Positions 54,808 to 63,804 of a stretch of DNA of 64,000 nt are shown one piece after another. Location of the stretch: contig SBLD01000015.1 in the NCBI GenBank assembly GCA_004551485.1, forward strand, positions 21,879 through 85,878, read 5' to 3'. Each line of letters begins with the position of its first letter. Positions within the stretch are counted from its first letter, which is position 1. The notes beneath the pieces were generated by a model. That model was not told where the DNA came from. It saw nothing but the letters and a program-made list of their open reading frames with translations, and did no database searches. Source of the DNA: Billgrantia azerbaijanica (GTDB taxonomy: Bacteria > Pseudomonadota > Gammaproteobacteria > Pseudomonadales > Halomonadaceae). The translations under genes and the position numbers were made by a program.

Positions 54808-55476
54808 TCAGAGAGTCCCGTCCAGCCCCATCCGCCAGAAGTCGATCTCCAGCCGCGTGGCGTCGCGGAAGACTTGGGTCAGCTCGGCGAAGCGCGCCGG
54901 CGTCACCTCGGCCAGGCGGGCGTCCAGCCAGGTCAGCTCGGCCCGCATGGCGTCCTGGAACTCCTCGCTCTCGTACATGGCGATCCAGGCGTCATAGGGG
55001 TTGGCGGTGCCGCGCACCGTGAACGGTTGGGCGTTCAGCCAGCCCGCGATCTCTCCGTAGCCCACCAGGCAGGGGGCCAGCGCCACGTGCAGGTCGAGCA
55101 GGTCGCCGCGATTGCCGGTGTCGAGCACGTAGCGGGTATAGGCCATTGTTGCCCGCGCCTCGGGCAGGCGGAGAAGCGTCGTCTCGTCGATGCCCCATTC
55201 GCGGCAATAGCTCACGTGCAGGTCGAGCTCCACGTCGAGGATTGCCTTGAGGCCCGCATGGGCCTGGCGCAAGTCGGTGAGGGTACGACTCTTGTAGGCG
55301 GCGAGCGCATAGGCTCGGGCGAAGTGGATCAGGAACAGGTAATCCTGCTGCAGGTAGTGGCGAAAGGCGTCCTGTGCCAGGGTGCCGTCGCCCAGGCCGC
55401 ACACGAAATCGTGCTCGATATAGGCGCGCCAGTCGTCCTGGCAGGCATCGGTCAGATCGGTGAAGCGATAGCCCAT
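54808..55476 (-). CDS. tenA: Aminopyrimidine aminohydrolase / thiaminase II
   Basis: 222 residues. TenA salvages thiamine by hydrolysing aminopyrimidine breakdown products. Catalytic Cys is in LAPCLVGYGEIAGWL, with conserved Asp in ILDVELDLHVSYCREWG and Tyr/Glu in MYESEEFQDAM; the all-helical fold and the opening DWRAYIEHDFVCGLGDGTL fit. ATG at 55476 has GGAGG at 6 bases; the frame reading on upstream overlaps the riboswitch and is not coding. It has its own TPP riboswitch at 55549. It sits upstream of thiC on the same strand, with the thiC riboswitch in between, so the two are regulated in parallel. Confidence 0.95.
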   Translation of the reverse strand: MGYRFTDLTDACQDDWRAYIEHDFVCGLGDGTLAQDAFRHYLQQDYLFLIHFARAYALAAYKSRTLTDLRQAHAGLKAILDVELDLHVSYCREWGIDETTLLRLPEARATMAYTRYVLDTGNRGDLLDLHVALAPCLVGYGEIAGWLNAQPFTVRGTANPYDAWIAMYESEEFQDAMRAELTWLDARLAEVTPARFAELTQVFRDATRLEIDFWRMGLDGTL

Positions 55477-55548
55477 TGTGCCTCCGGCGATGTGACGATC
55501 CGGAGTGGGCGGAGGGGGTGGCAGGAACACGACATGAGTCGGGGCCAC

Positions 55549-55656
55549 CGCTTGATTCCTACGCCGGTACGAGCCGGATCAGGTTCCACGGGCCCCGCCG
55601 TGACGACAGCTGTCGTATGGCGATCTCAGCCGGTTCCACCGGCACCCCGTCAAGCG
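55549..55656 (-). promoter_or_regulatory. TPP riboswitch of tenA
   Basis: Minus-strand reading: P1 stem CGCTTGA/TCAAGCG, then GACGGGGTGCCGGTGGAACC, GGCTGAGATCG and GTGGAACCTGATCCGG-type segments ending in GCGTAGGAATC. All THI-element conserved patches are present, as for thiC. It ends 73 bases before the tenA ATG. Confidence 0.9.
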
Positions 55657-55701
55657 TTGCGGGCAGTCTAGCAGGATGGGGCATCAATGCCAGCCCCCGG
55701 T

Positions 55702-57663
55702 TCATGGGCCTTTGCGTCCCCCCGTTGGTTGTCTCCGGCGGCGAGGGTCGAGCTGGCCGAGGGCCAGGGACCGGTCCGGCGCCGAGAAGGACTGCTCCGG
55801 CATCGCCCCGGGCAGTTCCGGTGGCGGCGACTGGAGGGCAAGGGTGCTGGACGCTGACGCGACGGGAGTCGGTCGGGAAGCCAGCGCGTGCAGCACGGCC
55901 GGCGGCCGGGTCTCGCTCGGCACCAGCAGCAGCCCGGCCCGACGCAGCGCCCGGCCCAGGGCGAGGCTGCTGCTCAGCCGTACCAGCGGGGCGGCCAGCA
56001 GCAGGCCCAGCCACACGGGGGTGAGCCACCAGAAGAACAGCGGGGTCAGCTGCCAGGTGACCACGGCCCACAGCAGGCCGGCGAGACTGGCATGCCAGGT
56101 ATGGCGCCAGGCCTCGCGCCACGGTACCGCACGCCCCTCGCGGGACTGGGGATCCCAGGAGACCGTCCGGCCGCTGAGGACGCCGAGCACGAACAGGCTG
56201 TGGAACAGCATCATCAACGGTGCGATCAGCATGGCGAACAGGCTCTCGGCCAGGCCGCTGATCACCAGCCGAACGGGGCCGCCGAAGTCTGCCGGGCGCC
56301 GCGCCAGCGCCAGGGCCAGGCCGAGCACCTTGGGCATCAGCAGCATTGCCAGGGTGCTGAACAGCAGCGGCATGATCAGCGGGGGTGGAGCGATCGGCCA
56401 GTCGGGAAACAGCTGCGAGCCGGTCGTGAAGAAATTGGGTTCGGTCAGGGCGCGGGTCACGGCATCCACCGTGCTGACCGCGAGAATGCCCAGCCAGATC
56501 AGCGACGAGAGATAGGCCATGGCCCCGCACAGGAAGTGCACGCGGCTCATGGCATGCAGGCCGTGACCGCCGAGCAGGCGCAGGTGCTGCAGGTTGCCCT
56601 GGACCCAGCGGCGATCGCGCTTGGCGTAGTCGAGCAGGTGGCTGGGCATTTCCTCGTAGCTGCCGCCGAGGTCCGTCTGCATGCGTACCTCCCAGCCGGC
56701 GCGGCGCAGCAGGGCGGCCTCGACGAAGTCGTGACTGAGGATCTCGCCGCCCAGCGGCGGTGAGCCGGACAGCTCCGGCAGGCCGCAGTGGGCCATGAAG
56801 GCCCGGGTGCGCAGGATGGCGTTGTGGCCGAAGTAGTTGGCCGCATCGGCGTGCCAGAAGCTCAGCCCGGCCGCCAGCATGGGGGAGTAGAGCGAGGCGG
56901 CCAGCTGGTTGGCGCGCCCGAACAGGCTCTCCTGGCGGACCGGGATCGGCACCGTCTGCAGCAGCCCCAGCCGCGGATTGGCCTGCATCTCGTCGACTAG
57001 AGCCGCAATGGTGGTGCCGCTCATCACGCTGTCGGCATCCAGCACGAGCAGGTAGTCGTAGTGCTGCCCCCAGCGGCGGCAGAACTCGGCCAGGTTGCCG
57101 GCCTTGCGCCCGCTGTTGCCGTCGCGGTGGCGGTAGTGCACGCGGCAGTGGTCCGCCAGCCGGGCCTGCAGGGCCGCGATCTCGCGCCGCTCCCGGGCGA
57201 CGATGGCCTCGTCGGTGCTGTCGCTGAGCACGAAGGCCTCGATCCGCCGGGCCGGCGCGTCGTGCGGCAGGTCGCGGCAGGTGGCCTCGAGGCCGGCCAC
57301 CACGCGCCCGACCTCCTCGTTGTGGATGGGCATGACCAGCGCAGTGCGCGAGGCGCGCCCGTCATGGGGCGGCGGTGGCGCGCGCTTGGCCAGGCTCACC
57401 GGGTCGCGGCGGGTGAGCGACAGCGCGAAGCCGATCACCGCGCTCCAGAAGGCGATGGTGATCCAGCCGAAGGTGAGCGAAAAGAGCCCCAGGATGGCCA
57501 TCTCCAGCGGCGAGAGGCCGCCGACATGGAGAATCCGGAACATGGCCTGGACGCCCAGCGCGGTGGTCGAGGCGAACAGCAGCGCGAAGAGCAGGCGTCG
57601 GGTGCGCCGCCAGGGTGGGGCGGTGGGGGCCTGCTCAGCGGTTCTCATCGGGATACCAGACAT
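55702..57663 (-). CDS. opgH: Glucans biosynthesis glucosyltransferase
   Basis: 653 residues, inner-membrane family-2 glycosyltransferase that makes osmoregulated periplasmic glucans with OpgG. Two N-terminal helices (RLLFALLFASTTALGVQAMF, LGLFSLTFGWITIAFWSAVIG), a catalytic domain with LVLDADSVMSGTT, SHDFVEAALL and the QxxRW-like RDRRWVQGNLQH, then four or five C-terminal helices. It is shorter than E. coli OpgH (about 850), lacking extensions at both ends. The ATG at 57663 overlaps opgG by 29 bases; an in-frame ATG at 57648 is equally possible. The stop is near the tenA riboswitch. Confidence 0.92.
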   Translation of the reverse strand: MSGIPMRTAEQAPTAPPWRRTRRLLFALLFASTTALGVQAMFRILHVGGLSPLEMAILGLFSLTFGWITIAFWSAVIGFALSLTRRDPVSLAKRAPPPPHDGRASRTALVMPIHNEEVGRVVAGLEATCRDLPHDAPARRIEAFVLSDSTDEAIVARERREIAALQARLADHCRVHYRHRDGNSGRKAGNLAEFCRRWGQHYDYLLVLDADSVMSGTTIAALVDEMQANPRLGLLQTVPIPVRQESLFGRANQLAASLYSPMLAAGLSFWHADAANYFGHNAILRTRAFMAHCGLPELSGSPPLGGEILSHDFVEAALLRRAGWEVRMQTDLGGSYEEMPSHLLDYAKRDRRWVQGNLQHLRLLGGHGLHAMSRVHFLCGAMAYLSSLIWLGILAVSTVDAVTRALTEPNFFTTGSQLFPDWPIAPPPLIMPLLFSTLAMLLMPKVLGLALALARRPADFGGPVRLVISGLAESLFAMLIAPLMMLFHSLFVLGVLSGRTVSWDPQSREGRAVPWREAWRHTWHASLAGLLWAVVTWQLTPLFFWWLTPVWLGLLLAAPLVRLSSSLALGRALRRAGLLLVPSETRPPAVLHALASRPTPVASASSTLALQSPPPELPGAMPEQSFSAPDRSLALGQLDPRRRRQPTGGRKGP

Positions 57664-59179
57664 AGTTCCAGGTCTCCGTCAGTGGCTGGCCATGCAGTGT
57701 CAGCGACAGCCGCATGTCGGCGGGTTTGTTACCGTCGGGAGCCAGCTGGAAGAGGGCGCGCCAGCTCTCGCCATCCGGCAGGCGCTGCACGCGTTGTTCG
57801 AGGATCTCGCCGCTCGAGGTCATCAGGGAGAGTTGCACGGGGTGACTCGCCGCCAGCCCGGACAGCGCTCCGCCGCGGAAGTCGACGACGAACTGGCGCT
57901 GACTCGCGGGGGGCGGCTCGCCCGCACCGGGGCGCTTGGCACGCCCCTGGCGGGTGCGGATCACGTGCGCCAGTTCCTGCCCGGGGGGGACGGCACCGAA
58001 GGTATGCGTTCGATAGCGGTAGGTGCGTGATTCCCCCGCGGCCAGCGGCTGCTCGGGAATCCAGTGGGCGATGATGTTGTCGTTGGTCTCGCTGTCGCTG
58101 GGAATCTCGATCAGCTCCACGTGCCCCTTGCCCCAGTCGCCCTCGGGCTGGACCCACTGGCTCGGGCGGCGCTCGTAGCGGGCCGCATTGTCCAGGTAGG
58201 CGTCAAAGGCGCGCGGCCGCTGGACCAGCCCGAAGCCGCGGGGTGACTGGTCCTGGAAACGCGAGACCTTGAGCTTCTCGGGATTGCTGAGCGGCCGCCA
58301 GATCCACTCGCCGCTGCCGTTGAGCATCGCCAGGCCGCTGGAGTCGTGGACCCGGGGCTGGAAGTCGTCCTCCTCCGAGCGGTCGGTCGCGCCGTGCATG
58401 AACATGCTGGTCAGGGGGGCGATGCCGAGCTTGGCGACGTCCCGGCGGGCGAACAGGCGCATCTCGGTGTCGACCACCGTGGGCGCTCCCGGGGCGATCT
58501 CGAAGCGGTAGGCGCCGGTCAGCGACTCGCTGTCGAGCAGGGCGTAGACGGTCATGCGGGTGGCCTTCGGCGCCGGCTTGACCAGCCAGAACTCGCGGAA
58601 GGCGGGGAACTCCTCGCCGTGGGGCTCGGCGGTATCGATGGCCAGGCCGCGCGTCGACAGGCCGTAGCCCTGACCCCGGCCCACCAGGCGGAAGTAGGAG
58701 GCGCCCAGAAACACCGCGAACTCGTCGCGGTAGTTGCCGTCGTTGAGCGGGTAGTGCAGGCGAAAGCCGGCGTGGCCGATCTCGGCGAGGTCCAGCTCGG
58801 CCAGGGGGGCGCTCTCGCCCTCATAGCGGAAGCGCGACTGGCGGAAGGGTAGTGGCCGTACCTTGCCCTGTTCATCCACCAGGTGGAGGCGAACGGGCTG
58901 GTCGTAGAGAAAGCCGGGGTGGAAGAGCTGGACCTCGAAGAGGCCCTCGCCCTTCCAGATCGCTTCTTCCGGGCGGAAACGGATCTCCCGGTAGCGGTCG
59001 AAGTCGAGTTCGGCGAGCTCCGCGGGCAGGTCCGCGCCGGGTGCCTGATAGGGGGCTTCGGCCAGTTCCCTGGCGCGCTCGGTGACCCGGTCGAACAGCG
59101 GCTCGGCAGCCATGGCCGAGGCGCACAGGGGCAGTGAGAAACCCAGCATCACGACCAGACGTCGCAGCGAGGTCATCAT
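57635..59179 (-). CDS. opgG: Periplasmic glucan biosynthesis protein G
   Basis: 514 residues with a signal peptide (LVVMLGFSLPLCASAMAA), then the OpgG beta-sandwich (PLFDRVTERARELAEAPYQAP, YRLVGRGQGYGLSTRGLAIDT) and C-terminal Ig-like domain. OpgG works in the periplasm to branch or extend the glucans made by OpgH. Key segments GEEFPAFREFWLV and ESLTGAYRFEIAPG are recognisable. The ATG at 59179 is preferred; a second ATG follows directly. Upstream of and overlapping opgH, forming the opgGH operon; the function fits osmotic adaptation. Confidence 0.94.
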   Translation of the reverse strand: MMTSLRRLVVMLGFSLPLCASAMAAEPLFDRVTERARELAEAPYQAPGADLPAELAELDFDRYREIRFRPEEAIWKGEGLFEVQLFHPGFLYDQPVRLHLVDEQGKVRPLPFRQSRFRYEGESAPLAELDLAEIGHAGFRLHYPLNDGNYRDEFAVFLGASYFRLVGRGQGYGLSTRGLAIDTAEPHGEEFPAFREFWLVKPAPKATRMTVYALLDSESLTGAYRFEIAPGAPTVVDTEMRLFARRDVAKLGIAPLTSMFMHGATDRSEEDDFQPRVHDSSGLAMLNGSGEWIWRPLSNPEKLKVSRFQDQSPRGFGLVQRPRAFDAYLDNAARYERRPSQWVQPEGDWGKGHVELIEIPSDSETNDNIIAHWIPEQPLAAGESRTYRYRTHTFGAVPPGQELAHVIRTRQGRAKRPGAGEPPPASQRQFVVDFRGGALSGLAASHPVQLSLMTSSGEILEQRVQRLPDGESWRALFQLAPDGNKPADMRLSLTLHGQPLTETWNYVWYPDENR

Positions 59180-59443
59180 GGGCGGTCATTCTCCCTCTGA
59201 TCCCGCCGGCTCCCTGCGCTGGCCGGGACGGGAGATTCCTTTGACTGCCAGGCGTGTTATGGCTGTCTTGTCGTTGCGCCATGACAAGGTTGGTTCGCAA
59301 CCCATGCGGCCTGCCGTGACAGGGCAGGGCTGCCGGCCGAACCGGACAAGGGCCCCGGTACCGGCATGGGTCTGTCTTCACGGACAGGGGAAAGCGGGAA
59401 ATGTTTCATGGCAATACCCAGGTCGAGGGGCTGGGCTGCGGTG

Positions 59444-60706
59444 TCATCCACAACGGGGCACGCCATCCGTGAAAAAGTCCTGGGGGACGAAGCGAGCCTC
59501 GGTGATGATCAGGTTATGGTCATCATCCCAGATCATGTGCTTTTCCCAAACCAGTTCCCCCGTTGGCGAGACCTCGAGCACACGCCCCCCCTCCGCTTCG
59601 GTGATCAGGAGATTACCATTCGGCAAGGTCTGGTGCTTGCCGCGGCGCCAGCTATAGAACGGCACCTCGCCCGATCCCATGAACAGCGTCTCGACGCTGT
59701 CCTCTCCCGGACGAATGCTGCGAATCCTGCTCGCCCCGGTGCCGGTGGCATTATCGAACACGGTAATGGTGCCATCAGGCTCGAAATCCGGGTCATGCTG
59801 CTTGAACCAGGGGCCGTAGCGCCACCACTTCATGCGCCCGGTTTCCGGGTCGACGACGGTAACGAGATTGAGCTCACGAAGGCTGATCACGATGTCGCCA
59901 GCCGAGAACATCGGGAAGGCATCGGCCATCTCGGCACGCAGAGGCTCGGCATCATTCAGGTGGAAGGCATCCGGCAGGTAGCGAATTTCCTCGCTGGCGT
60001 TCTGAGGGGAACGCGTACGGATAGCGAGCATGGCCTGCTGGGATCCCTCATCGACGGTGATCATGTCCTTGACGATATCCAGCTCGTTCAGGACCTCGCC
60101 GGTGTCTTCGTCGAGCCAGGCGATGCCATCCTCCAGCAGAGTGACGACACGGCCCTCACCGTCGCGGGCAATGGAATGGTGATAAGCACCGTTCTGCGTC
60201 CACATCGGTTTCCCGCAGGCATCGATGCGTGCAATGGCCTGGCCCGCGTCGAAGGTCAGGATCAGCGATCCATCCTCGAGTACCTCCATGCCATGCATCA
60301 TGACGTTCTGTGGCTTCTTCTGGGTATCGAGCAAGTCGTAATGCACCGGCCAACGGTGAACCTCGTTGCCTTCCTGGTCATAGAGATGGACCACATGAAA
60401 AGACTCATCCTGGTCATCGTTCAGGCCGGCAACCAGCACATAGCCATCCCCCGAGGGGCGTCCCCTTTCCCCTCGATTGGCTTCGGGGTCGGGGCCTCCC
60501 GGGGCAACGATATGCCTTGTGGGTTCCAGGCCGGCATCGTTCTTCCAGTTCTTGGCCATATCCATCAGGGTGCGATGCGCCAGCCCTACCTGAGGCGCGG
60601 GGAACCAGCCCCGCCAGGCGGCGAAGTTGCCGTAGACGACGGCGATGATAACCAGGGAGACAAGAAATAGAACAGGACCAATGCGGTCCGACAAAGACGG
60701 TTTCAC
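59444..60706 (-). CDS. Arylsulfotransferase (ASST)-like beta-propeller protein
   Basis: 420 residues. One N-terminal helix (VLFLVSLVIIAVVYG, about 12-28) anchors a periplasmic six-bladed propeller of the arylsulfotransferase type: repeated blade ends such as VMMHGMEVLEDGSLILTF, AYHHSIARDGEGRVVTLLE, QHDPDFEPDGTITVFDNA and KHQTLPNGNLLITEAEGGR, with the His residues expected near the central channel. True ASST enzymes move sulfuryl groups between phenols through a catalytic His; this divergent relative may differ. Downstream of the sulfotransferase gene on the same strand, and together with it and a small membrane protein forms a compact unit of lower GC content than the neighbours. Confidence 0.75.
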   Translation of the reverse strand: MKPSLSDRIGPVLFLVSLVIIAVVYGNFAAWRGWFPAPQVGLAHRTLMDMAKNWKNDAGLEPTRHIVAPGGPDPEANRGERGRPSGDGYVLVAGLNDDQDESFHVVHLYDQEGNEVHRWPVHYDLLDTQKKPQNVMMHGMEVLEDGSLILTFDAGQAIARIDACGKPMWTQNGAYHHSIARDGEGRVVTLLEDGIAWLDEDTGEVLNELDIVKDMITVDEGSQQAMLAIRTRSPQNASEEIRYLPDAFHLNDAEPLRAEMADAFPMFSAGDIVISLRELNLVTVVDPETGRMKWWRYGPWFKQHDPDFEPDGTITVFDNATGTGASRIRSIRPGEDSVETLFMGSGEVPFYSWRRGKHQTLPNGNLLITEAEGGRVLEVSPTGELVWEKHMIWDDDHNLIITEARFVPQDFFTDGVPRCG

Positions 60707-60739
60707 TTGGTATGCATCCTTTCACTTGGCAAGCAATCG

Positions 60740-62200
60740 TTACAGTGCCCGTGTCAGAAGCTCGGCACGAAGATCGCCGGCGCGCTGTACCAGATTGGGC
60801 GAAGCGCCGGACAATTCGGGACTGGGAGGCGGCATGCGGAACATGTCGGAGGCGGCGATAAAGGCCGCCTGGCCCTCCACGCCGAGCGCTTCGGCAAGCA
60901 TCGGCAACTGCGTGTCAGGAGCGCGGCTGAGCGCGCCATGATCGATAAATACCGTCTCGGCCGGTGCCGAGCGCAGCACGTGTTCATAGGCGGCGATCCA
61001 GTAGCGCAACCAATAGTCCACATGCTCCGCGCCCTCGGCGCTTTCCGGGGCGCCAGGAAAGGCAATGGGCCGCAGCGCCGCACCGAACTCGAAATGTCCG
61101 ATCCCCTCCATGTATTGCCGTGCAAACCGATCGCGGGCGTGAAGGTCGGTGAAACGGCGATGTTGCCGCATCAGTGACGTGATCTGTGACGCCGGGTCAC
61201 GAATAGGGATCAGTATCTTCGCCTCGGGGAAGGCGGCTTTCAGAAGCGGTAAACGTGCGATGTTCGCATTGTTTTTCGACACATAGCGTCGCGAATTCGG
61301 CACGCTGGCGACGATCTTGCGCATATGCCGGGAGAGAAAGTCCTCGAACTCAGCATCTCTGTCCCTTGCGTCCCAAAGAGCGATACGCTGGCCTTGGAAG
61401 CGCTCACGCCAGAAGGCCATCCAGATCATTTCTTCGAAGGCCTCGGGACTGTCGAAGTCTACCGCTATGCCGTCACCATGCGCACGTTCGGCCTTCGCGC
61501 CGGCCTTGCGGAACAGGCGCGAAAAACGCCCCCATAGCAGTGGTGACATGGTAAACGGCATATTGCGGTAGGAGGCAGCGGCAAATTCCTCCTGACGGGC
61601 GAGCAACTCCAGCAGAATGGTCGTTCCGGCACGGGGCAGGGAGGTCACGAAGACCGGCTTCTCCAACCGGGTCTCGGCCAGGGTTCGCTTCCAGCACCGA
61701 TCTTCCACCGCCGACAGGGCGATCTGACGATCCGGCGAGGCAAAGACAAAATTGTGCAAGGCCCTGTCGAGCGCGGAGTAGGGCACCTCACCGTGGATGT
61801 TTTCCGGCTTCGCTGCTTCCCGAGAGCCCAGCTTGCCGCTGAGGATCCATAACGCGATGGCCCCCACCGACGACCACAGAAGGAACGACCCGCTCGTGGC
61901 GATGGCCATCGCCTGCCCTACGCTGAAGAAACCGAGCAGCTCGCCACTCACCACGAACAAGGTGGCACTCAGACACGCCACCACCCCGATGGAGAGCAAC
62001 AGGAAGAAGCGCTTGAGCAGCGAGAGTGACGCGCGTTGAATGCGCTTTTCCTTGGCTTCATCGCTGAGATCGGGGTCCGTGATCACCCCCAGGGCTTCCT
62101 GCGCAACCTTGATCACCTGGTAAGCATGGCGCTGTGCTGCCAGTCCCCGCAGCACCGCAATGAAGGCAACGAGCCCCGCAACGAGCGCTGCCAGGGCCAT
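60740..62200 (-). CDS. Membrane-anchored sulfotransferase
   Basis: 486 residues. Several hydrophobic helices occupy the first 125 residues (ALAALVAGLVAFIAVL, LLKRFFLLLSIGVVACL, SGSFLLWSSVGAIALWIL); a soluble PAPS-type sulfotransferase domain follows. The 5'-phosphosulfate loop is FVTSLPRAGTTILLELLA (about 185-202) and the 3'-phosphate loop is LIPIRDPASQITSLMRQH (about 330). The acceptor is unknown; a cell-surface lipid or polysaccharide is plausible given the membrane anchor. Start ATG at 62200 overlaps the previous stop by one base (TAATG), a coupled arrangement. 33 bases separate it from the ASST-like gene. Confidence 0.86.
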   Translation of the reverse strand: MALAALVAGLVAFIAVLRGLAAQRHAYQVIKVAQEALGVITDPDLSDEAKEKRIQRASLSLLKRFFLLLSIGVVACLSATLFVVSGELLGFFSVGQAMAIATSGSFLLWSSVGAIALWILSGKLGSREAAKPENIHGEVPYSALDRALHNFVFASPDRQIALSAVEDRCWKRTLAETRLEKPVFVTSLPRAGTTILLELLARQEEFAAASYRNMPFTMSPLLWGRFSRLFRKAGAKAERAHGDGIAVDFDSPEAFEEMIWMAFWRERFQGQRIALWDARDRDAEFEDFLSRHMRKIVASVPNSRRYVSKNNANIARLPLLKAAFPEAKILIPIRDPASQITSLMRQHRRFTDLHARDRFARQYMEGIGHFEFGAALRPIAFPGAPESAEGAEHVDYWLRYWIAAYEHVLRSAPAETVFIDHGALSRAPDTQLPMLAEALGVEGQAAFIAASDMFRMPPPSPELSGASPNLVQRAGDLRAELLTRAL

Positions 62201-62451
62201 TATTGCGAACCTCGCGAATCATCCCTGGGGGACTCGGTCGAGGTGCGTTCGGTACGCTTCTGGCGCATCATCCTCTTGAGCGGGTACCAGACGAAACCAA
62301 TTACTGCCAGCAGGATGGCCAATATCACCGCCACCATGGTACCGATCGCTGTGAGTCCCGCTCCCGGTCCGACGTAGGCGAAGGCCGGCGTCGCACTCAA
62401 GGCGGAGGAGATGAGTACCAGGAAAGCGAAGCGAGTGTTCCATTCAAGCAT
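62200..62451 (-). CDS. Small membrane protein with AYVGPGAG motif
   Basis: 83 residues: signal-like N-terminus (FAFLVLISSALSATPAFA), then YVGPGAGLTAIGTM leading to a helix (VAVILAILLAVIGFVWYPL) and a basic tail (KRMMRQKRTER). Small proteins with a YVGPGAG/YIGPG motif occur next to sulfotransferase, phosphatase and polysaccharide genes; their job is unknown. AAGGAG lies 6 bases before the ATG at 62451. It overlaps the sulfotransferase gene by one base and is first in the three-gene unit. Confidence 0.8.
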   Translation of the reverse strand: MLEWNTRFAFLVLISSALSATPAFAYVGPGAGLTAIGTMVAVILAILLAVIGFVWYPLKRMMRQKRTERTSTESPRDDSRGSQ

Positions 62452-62610
62452 GAGTTGCTCCTTCGCATCAGGTCATTGTCGAATCGAATACCTTCCTGAT
62501 GGACTATGCGGTGAACGTCTTGTTCCCCGGGGAGTGGAATTCGACTGCGGGCGTCAGCAAAGAGCAGAGCCGTTTCCACTGTCAGGCTCACAACCATGCG
62601 GAAGGCGCGC

Positions 62611-62637
62611 AAAAAAGCGCCCGTGCACGTTCGGGCG
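62611..62637 (-). terminator. Orphan minus-strand intrinsic terminator
   Basis: CGCCCG and CGGGCG arms around 8 bases, followed on the minus strand by TTTTTT (62611-62616). It lies 160 bases upstream of the small membrane protein gene, with no gene in front of it. May cap a lost gene or be a leader-attenuator. Confidence 0.6.
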
Positions 62638-63058
62638 ACAGGTGGGAGTGGCGTCAATTACAGACAGTTATTCTTAAGATGATTTCTTTTCGGTCTCATT
62701 TCATGAGCCGGGGCCATATAGAGGACCGCTTGCGCGACAGCCTCCATCACTTCAATGACGACGACCACTAGTTCAAGGGGGCTTCACTGGCGACCATTCA
62801 GTAGGTCCGGTTGGCTCTGCTCAGGGGCTAGGCGAGAGCAACGTGCGCCTGGAGGATCGCCTCTATCTGCGGGTGATCGTTGGTGTCACTAACAGGGTCG
62901 CAAGGAACTGGTCGTTGGCAATATCAAGTTCCAGCAAGGAGCAGGTAACCAATCAATCAGACAGGAATGCGGCCAGACTACCATCCACCAGATCTGACAA
63001 TAACTCACCAAGACTTTGAGTCTATGGTGGCATATCTTTGTGTACATAAAATATACAG

Positions 63059-63070
63059 TAGTGTACACTA
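63059..63070. promoter_or_regulatory. TGTACA palindrome upstream of the TetR gene
   Basis: TAGTGTACACTA is a perfect 12-base palindrome; a second TGTACA copy sits at 63041-63046. Probable operator of the TetR-family regulator starting at 63131, in an A+T-rich promoter-like stretch. Confidence 0.6.
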
Positions 63071-63130
63071 TGGTTTTTCGCCAGCGTTCTTCTTGCCGCG
63101 CTGCATTTCTGGACCGAAGAGGCCGCTTTG

Positions 63131-63772
63131 ATGCAACCCACCGACAACCACGACACTAAATGGAGAGGCTCCCGCGATGCCTGGCTCGATGCGGCCTTCG
63201 AGTTGCTGCTCGAGTCCGGCGTGGATAGCGTGAAGATCCTGCCGTTGGCCAAAAGGCTCAACGTCTCGCGAACCAGCTTCTACTGGTTCTTCAAGGATCG
63301 CGAGGCATTATTGAGTGCCTTGATCGAACGCTGGCGCGAGAAGAACACCCAGGGCCTGGTGCGGCAGACCGAGGCTTATGCCGAGAGCATCGCCGAGGCG
63401 ATTCTCAACGTCTTCGACTGCTGGCTGGATCCCGGGCTGTTCGACTCGCAACTGGAATTTGCGATGCGCAGTTGGGCGTTACAGTCGGATGAGGTGTCGA
63501 GGGAAATCGATGCCGCCGACGAGGCACGCATCGAAGCGCTGACCCGCATGTTCGTGACTCACGGCTATGACACGCTGGCGGCCAACGTGCGGGCTCGCAC
63601 CATCTACCTTACCCAGATCGGCTATATCTCGATGAAGACCCAGGAAGCGCTCGAGGTCCGCATGCGGCGTATTCCCGCCTATGTCGAGATCTTCACCGGG
63701 CAGGCACCACAGCCGCGCGAGCTGCAACGCTTCCATGCGCGGCATGGTTATGCGCCGGCGGAGGGCAGTTAG
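63131..63772 (+). CDS. TetR/AcrR-family transcriptional regulator
   Basis: 213 residues. The N-terminal HTH domain (about 10-60) includes RDAWLDAAFELLLESGVDSVKI and the recognition helix VSRTSFYWFFKDREALLSALIERW; the rest is an all-helical ligand and dimer domain. The ATG at 63131 has GAAGAGG at 8 bases; a TTG one codon earlier is unlikely. Two TGTACA sites lie 60-90 bases upstream. Its genes are not identifiable from position; the sulfotransferase unit is separated by 679 bases and divergent. Confidence 0.93.
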   Translation: MQPTDNHDTKWRGSRDAWLDAAFELLLESGVDSVKILPLAKRLNVSRTSFYWFFKDREALLSALIERWREKNTQGLVRQTEAYAESIAEAILNVFDCWLDPGLFDSQLEFAMRSWALQSDEVSREIDAADEARIEALTRMFVTHGYDTLAANVRARTIYLTQIGYISMKTQEALEVRMRRIPAYVEIFTGQAPQPRELQRFHARHGYAPAEGS

Positions 63773-63804
63773 GCCGGTATAGCGGCATGCGGCCGCGCTT
63801 GAGC

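Larger units (their letters stand above)
62452..63130. other. 679-base A+T-richer region without a clear gene
   Basis: Holds a minus-strand intrinsic terminator at 62611-62637 that ends no recognised gene, and a palindromic site near 63039-63070 before the TetR gene. Two short open stretches, ending around 62771 (plus) and 62956 (minus), look like coding remnants but have no start, length or similarity to support them. The base composition is visibly lower in G+C than the surrounding 60 kb. Confidence 0.5.

Noticed and set aside
62452-63130. Small protein genes ending near 62771 (plus) and 62956 (minus)
   Set aside because: No good start codon, ribosome site, length or similarity; treated as remnants.
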